From positions 186,001-250,000 of the forward strand of contig JAQFWX010000027.1 of assembly GCA_027605045.1 (NCBI GenBank): a DNA stretch of 64,000 nucleotides, written 5' to 3'. Below are positions 59,934 to 64,000 of this stretch, piece by piece. The notes under the pieces were generated by a model. That model was not told the DNA's origin. It worked only from the letters and a program-made list of their open reading frames with translations, and searched no databases. This DNA is from Phallus indusiatus. Lineage: Eukaryota; Basidiomycota; Agaricomycetes; Phallales; Phallaceae. The number at the start of each line of letters is the position of its first letter. Within the stretch, counting starts at the first letter, position 1. The position numbers and the translations under genes are program-made.

Positions 59934-60518
59934 CGACGGTAAAAGCTTGCTTAGAACGGTTTCAAAAAACGATTGTCTTTCGGTTTTGTTGACAATGTCA
60001 CTAGAAAAAGTATTTAGCTTGATGACGTGGCGTAAATTTCGGAAGGTATAGCCACCAGAGACAAGTCTCGTGAACCACCCTTTCCAGGTTGTCTAGGGCC
60101 ACCTCGATCTTCTGAAGAAATTGGATGTCACTATAATGAACATCAGTATTCATTGCTAATGGGGAGAAATATGAGGAAAGTGACTGTACAACGTCACCAA
60201 TATCGCCACATAATGTATATGACAGTGGGCTTCACAGGTGTACAGCGCTCTGAATTCGCCACTTGGCCGACTTGCTGTTCTCGATGGGCTTATTCTGCCG
60301 GGTATTTCCGAGGTATCCACGACTGACCAGTAGATTTGGGGCGCGCGATGAGTGTTTCCGGAATGAAAAAAACGATGACGCGCAATGGAAGCCCGGAGAG
60401 CCGTATTCAAAGTAAACACACGATCAGAGCATCTAAAATTAACCAGCAGGGAGGTTGTAATCCTGCGATTCGTTATGATCCAGTAACTAGTATTTTATCA
60501 ACGAGTTCCCTACACGTC
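59934..60518. other. Intergenic stretch before the tRNA gene
   Basis: About 585 bp between the F-box start and the tRNA. Frames at 60156-60419 (-) and 60336-60554 (+) are rejected; the latter runs into the tRNA. Confidence 0.6.
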
Positions 60519-60592
60519 GGCCGAATAGCTCAGTTGGTTAGAGCGTCGAGCTAATAACTCGAAGGTCTTGGGTTCGACCCCCACTTTGGCCA
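60519..60592 (+). tRNA. tRNA-Ile (anticodon AAT)
   Basis: The 74-nt sequence folds as a cloverleaf: acceptor GGCCGAA with TTTGGCC (one G-T pair), D-arm GCTC/GAGC with loop AGTTGGTTA, and anticodon arm TCGAG/CTCGA around CTAATAA (anticodon AAT, read as IAT after deamination). The variable loop is AGGTC and the T-arm loop TTCGACC; its outermost stem pair looks mismatched. No intron. Internal A box (TAGCTCAGTTGG) and B box (GGTTCGACCCC) are present. Confidence 0.92.
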
Positions 60593-60877
60593 GATGCTCC
60601 TTTTTGCTATCAAACACTCTCAGGAATGCTGATAGCGTCTCTCCCAAACATGGGAGAATACTGTAGTCAGTGTTACTTTTTCATTCTTTTAAAAGGTTTC
60701 CGTGTGGATTAACTAACGAAAAGTGGCCGGGCATAAGTCGTAGCCAAGCTTATAGCTTATGGTTATGTTACTGTCACGCGTCACGCATATCCACAACATT
60801 GCACAAACTATGACAAAGATTGCAAGAAAAGCAAGTCCGATTTGTTTTGGTCAGTTGTTACTTCGTTCAGACCTATC
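60593..60877. other. Short gap after the tRNA
   Basis: 285 bp containing short T-runs (TTTTTGC at about 60601, TTTTTC near 60676) that could terminate RNA polymerase III. Nothing else is seen. Confidence 0.5.
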
Positions 60878-62119
60878 TTATCCGAAAAGCGCTCCGCCAT
60901 TTACAGAGAGCGTCTGACCTGGGGATTTCCCACAGACATCAGTCATTAGCAGAGGTAATTATCTAGCTGTTCAACTTACCTGTCATGAACCTCGACTCCT
61001 CGGATGCGAGGTAAGACACCACACTCGCTATGTCCTCTGGAACGCCCATGTGTGCATCGATATTGACGTGCTAAGTACTGCGTTATAGCAAAGCGAAGAG
61101 AAGAGTTTTGACCATACCTTACTGACGGCTTCTCTTAATTTGAGAGCTAACTCCTTCTCACTCATATTTGTGCTTGACTCGGATGTGCCTAATAATGCAC
61201 TGCGCGCTAGATGCTTGTGAGTCTTTGCCGAAACTAATTCTATATTTTTCTCTACTCATTGGTGTATTGATCATCCCCGGCGCATAAGCGTTCACTGTTA
61301 TGCCACGCTCGGCCATTTCGGCCGCTGAATGCATGGGAACAGTTTAGTTCAGAAATTGTCGTGGATCAAGAGACGTCAAATACCTAGACATTGAGTTATT
61401 CCAATAACTCCGAACTTACTAGCCGAGTAACCGGTCGTCCGGGTTGAGCCTAATAGGTATTATTTTATCTCTTCTGCAATATCTGCATATCCTGACCTTT
61501 CATTCCAGCAATAGACGACGCTCCTAAGGAATGTTTGATTATAAAGTACGGGAGTAAAGCCTGTCCCTACCAATAATGCGTCCCCAAGAACCCTGTTTGA
61601 TCATTTGTCGGGCTGCTTCCCGATAGCAAAGGAAAACGCCCCCCAAATTGACCTTCAATACTTTATCAAAATCCTCTACAGATACTAAGAAAGGTGAATG
61701 AGTTAGATAGATGAAAATAGCAGAAAACGACAGGCATACGATTCACGCATTCAACTCCAGTAGTCAAGGAAATTCCAGCATTTGCAACCATCTGCAAGCC
61801 GTGTCAATGTTTCTTCGTGCGACAATAAATAATGCTGACATACGACTCGCAAAGTACCTAATTCATCGACAGTCCTTTTGACCATTTCAATTACGCTGTT
61901 CTCGTTCGTTACATCTGCAACGATGCTTATGGACTTCCGACCTATTAGCTCTATCTCTTTCACTGCTATTTGAAGTTCTTCCTCTTTCGCTTCTACATCG
62001 TTTAAAGCCACATCATAACCGTCTTTAGCCAATCGAATAGCGATCGCCTTTCCTATTCCTTGAGCAGCACCCGTGACAATAGCCGCACCTTTACTGCAAG
62101 GTTCTGATGGAGGGGACAT
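60878..62119 (-). CDS. Short-chain dehydrogenase, 3-oxoacyl-reductase/diacetyl reductase-like
   Basis: Classical FabG-type SDR, NAD(P)-dependent. The ATG at 62119 gives MSPPSEPCSKGAAIVTGAAQ, with the cofactor motif TGAAQGIGKAIAIRLAKDGY, then NDVEAKE and ADVTNENS. Further exons read EDFDKVLKVNLGGVFLCYRE, SWGRIIG, ASSIAGMKG (catalytic Ser), TTGYSASKFGVIGIT (YxxxK), GITVNAYAPGMINTPM, the loop STNMSEKELALKLREAV and MGVPEDIASVVSYLASEESR. The last exon, GQTLSVNGGALFG, ends with TAA at 60878-60880, as in the family's C-terminus. At least eight introns of 50-70 bp. All catalytic residues are present. Acetoin/diacetyl or a 3-oxoacyl substrate are the usual options; choosing between them is not possible by eye. 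It is unrelated in detail to the SDR at 24735-26004. Confidence 0.82.
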
Positions 62120-62370
62120 TATGTTGATTCAGGTCGGTGTACGTGGAAAGAAATAGGTGAGGTTACGGACTGATCTCCACTGAGATTTCGCTCATTATAT
62201 AAAGAAATCCAGGAATCCTCCCGGGCGAAGACCCTCGCAATGACCTGACCATGGCAGAAGTTCTTAATTTGGCATAATCTCAATTAAAGTCATGTCAATT
62301 ACCTCCGATCAAAGTCATTTAGTGGGGTCATGTCTAATCAGTCACTAGTCACTAGTCACTTCGTATCAGG

Positions 62371-62515
62371 CTATGATTTCCTGGCCTTGGCTTGACCTGA
62401 AGCCAGAGGCTTTGACCCGGCTCGGGTTGGCTCTGGCTTTGGAAAGCCAGGCCAGAGTTGGGCCAGAGTACATTGGCTCTGACCCGACCCGGCCGGCTTT
62501 GACCCAGGTCGGAAC
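62371..62515. repeat. GC-rich imperfect repeat block A
   Basis: A run of related short words (GGCTTTGACCCGGC, GGCTCTGGC, GCCAGGCCAGAG, GGCTCTGACCCGACCC) much more G+C-rich than its surroundings. The open frames seen in it on both strands are low-complexity Gly/Ser/Pro/Ala translations, not genes. Confidence 0.7.
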
Positions 62516-62737
62516 TTCATAGTGTTAGATTGGATCGATTTTCGGCCAAAAGCGAAGGAAAATTCGGGCGCCTGATTGCCACCTATTTCATTAACAATCA
62601 TAGATGTACATGTGGGCATCTCAGACAATGGAGTAGAGCTTGATGAAGCTCTTCAATTATCATCCTGTGAATTTTCTGTGTGATTTGAGTTCCCCAGTCA
62701 TGGTGGATTGGGCATTCATGGGTATTATTCTGAGCCG

Positions 62738-62855
62738 TGGCCTGTGTCCAAGTTCAAGCCGGGCCAAAGAGGTCTGGCCTGGACCGGCTTTAGCTTGGCT
62801 TCGGTCTGGGTTCAGACGGCTTGGTCCGGCTTGGCCTTGGCCTGAGCCAATGCCT
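62738..62855. repeat. GC-rich imperfect repeat block B
   Basis: A second block of the same vocabulary (GGCCTGGACCGGC, GGCTTGGTCCGGC, TTGGCCTTGGCCTGAGCC) about 220 bp after block A. The frames through it (62640-62900 +, 62660-62881 -) are repeat translations rich in Trp/Pro/Gly/Arg and are not annotated as genes. Confidence 0.7.
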
Positions 62856-63721
62856 GGCAATTCGTTATCAGTGCAAATCACGTTCCATATCTTAACCTAA
62901 TGATAAGATGAAATCAAATGGAAAAGTCGGTGCGCCTTGACTGTAGCCAATAAAATGTATACGTTTACATGAACCGTCAGAATCATCGAAGAACAATAGT
63001 TTACTAGTACTATTATATTAGGCTGTTACCCGATCCTCCCCGGTCCATTCAGAAAGTTCAAGCTTCAAGTACAACAGCTATTATTGCTCATAGGAAATTT
63101 AGTTGCTGAAGCACTATCTTCCTATAGCTTTCTCGCGTTACGACGGTTCATTACATAAATATGATTGTATACCTTTCAAAATTTTTATATTGCAGTGACT
63201 CTAAACTGTATAAAATTGTGCAATGGTTAATTACCTTTATCGCTATGTAAGAAGTTCCGATGACGTTCTAGGACCGAACTGGACTTTACCCAACACTAAA
63301 TTATTATCATCCGATTATCAGAATCAGAATCTGGTCGTGCACCCGAATCGTTCATTCAGGTTGCGCAGCGTTTCAGTGAGTGCAATTCGAACACGAAAGC
63401 ATTCTCAGACCGGAGGATTCGGACGGGTGTACGCTTGGACTCTAGAGGAGACGTGTGCACCAAAGCTCAGAACCCAAGCAAGCGGCTAGATATTAAGTTG
63501 TCGTCTTCCGTACATTAATATTTGCTCATTGTTTGTTAAACCATTCATTCTGGCAATTGTATTACAAAACAGCTTCGAAGATATCGTTCAAGTACATAGT
63601 TGGAGTATTGAAATAAGGGTTCCCATTAGCGCGTTATTGTTCGAATCTTACTAGGCACCGCTGCGAATCAAATCAGCAGCTAAAAGTTTGATTTAGAACC
63701 GGTATGAATGAAAGATGAAAT

Positions 63722-64000
63722 CTAAATCATTTTACCGTATTCAGCCACGGCATAAACCATTGCTAAAGCAGGTTATTCAGTCCAATGTTTCCGGTTAAGT
63801 TCAATAATTGACTATACCTTGGGTATGCCCCGATATCATGAGCGGATGAATTGACATGTCAGCCACACGAATATTTGACGTTCCCCACACCTTATATTGT
63901 GTGTCAGATATCCTAGGAGATATACGGTTTTTTCCAATTCTGCAACGTACCTTGAGATTCGGGCTAACAACGCCACCCTTTTCACGAGGCATCATGGAAA
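63722..64000 (-). CDS. GMC oxidoreductase (C-terminal end, cut by window end)
   Basis: FAD-dependent glucose-methanol-choline oxidoreductase family (alcohol oxidases, aryl-alcohol oxidases, glucose oxidase-like). Only the C-terminus is inside: exon 64000-63951 (MMPREKGGVVSPNLK), exon 63890-63818 (VWGTSNIRVADMSIHPLMIS then GHTQ) and last exon 63762-63722 (MVYAVAEYGKMI, stop at 63722-63724). Introns are 60 and 55 bp. GTSNxRVADxSIxP is the GMC C-terminal signature, and the His in SGHTQA corresponds to the second catalytic His/Asn position of the family. The catalytic first His, the FAD N-terminus and substrate region lie beyond the window. Fungal members are often secreted peroxide producers; that is inference here. 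Confidence 0.85.

Larger units (their letters stand above)
62120..63721. other. Intergenic stretch with two GC-rich repeat blocks
   Basis: About 1.6 kb between the 5' end of the SDR (-) and the 3' end of the GMC gene (-). It contains the two blocks listed separately. The + frame 63223-63489 has no motif and is not supported. Confidence 0.5.

Noticed and set aside
60336..60554. 72-codon + frame running into the tRNA
   Set aside because: Its last residues (IAQLVRASS) are a translation of the tRNA-Ile gene.
62640..62900. 86-codon + frame rich in Trp/Pro/Arg and its antisense
   Set aside because: Translations of the GC-rich repeat block B, not a protein-coding gene.
63223..63489. 88-codon + frame
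   Set aside because: No motif or splice continuation; it sits in the 3' flank of the GMC gene.
1..64000. Transposons, CRISPR arrays, viral insertions
   Set aside because: No terminal inverted repeats with transposase, reverse transcriptase, integrase, capsid or Cas motifs, and no regular spacer-repeat pattern were seen in any frame.

Overview
This 64 kb window is nuclear DNA from a filamentous fungus, most likely a mushroom-forming basidiomycete (Agaricomycetes). The genes are cut by many short introns, mostly 50-70 bp with GT...AG ends. The gene content also fits: an A-T-reductase adenylate-forming reductase, an HsbA-like secreted protein, F-box/LRR proteins, a GMC oxidoreductase, a VIT/vWA protein and HUA1-, VPS28- and GcvT-like genes. 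I found no recognisable transposon, CRISPR array or virus. Exon joins below were made by eye from splice signals and reading-frame continuity.

Layout. 0-3 kb: the C-terminal part of an S28 serine peptidase, then a small membrane-anchored J-domain protein. 5.3-10 kb: two C2H2 zinc-finger paralogues on the + strand with a decayed unknown frame (- strand) between them. 10.8-11.3 kb: N-terminal half of an SDR. 14.9-16.5 kb: a HUA1-like gene (-). 21-24 kb: a single-dsRBD mini-protein and a multi-exon protein of unknown function. 24.7-26 kb: an intact SDR (-). 28.8-29.6 kb: an AT-hook protein.

30.5-39.8 kb: a stand-alone thioester-reductase-domain gene, a full-length A-T-R reductase, and a third C2H2 paralogue converging on it. 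41.6-44.5 kb: housekeeping pair VPS28 and mitochondrial GcvT. 47.6-49.4 kb: an F-box frame broken by three in-frame stops. 50.7-53.8 kb: an HsbA-like secreted protein and an FAD (DAO-type) oxidoreductase. 55.2-58.3 kb: a VIT/vWA protein. 58.7-59.9 kb: an intact F-box gene (-). 60.5 kb: tRNA-Ile(AAT). 60.9-62.1 kb: a FabG-like SDR (-). 63.7-64 kb: the C-terminus of a GMC oxidoreductase (-).

The reductase pair (30.5-38 kb) with a zinc-finger gene next door is the best candidate for specialised-metabolism content. SDR, FAD and GMC oxidoreductases lie farther away and I see no proof that they cooperate. Between the genes are long gene-poor stretches (notably 11.3-14.9, 16.5-21.0, 26.0-28.8 and 44.5-47.6 kb). 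The most distinctive structural feature is the zinc-finger family: in all three paralogues an intron falls inside the codon of the second zinc-binding cysteine of successive fingers (TG|intron|T).
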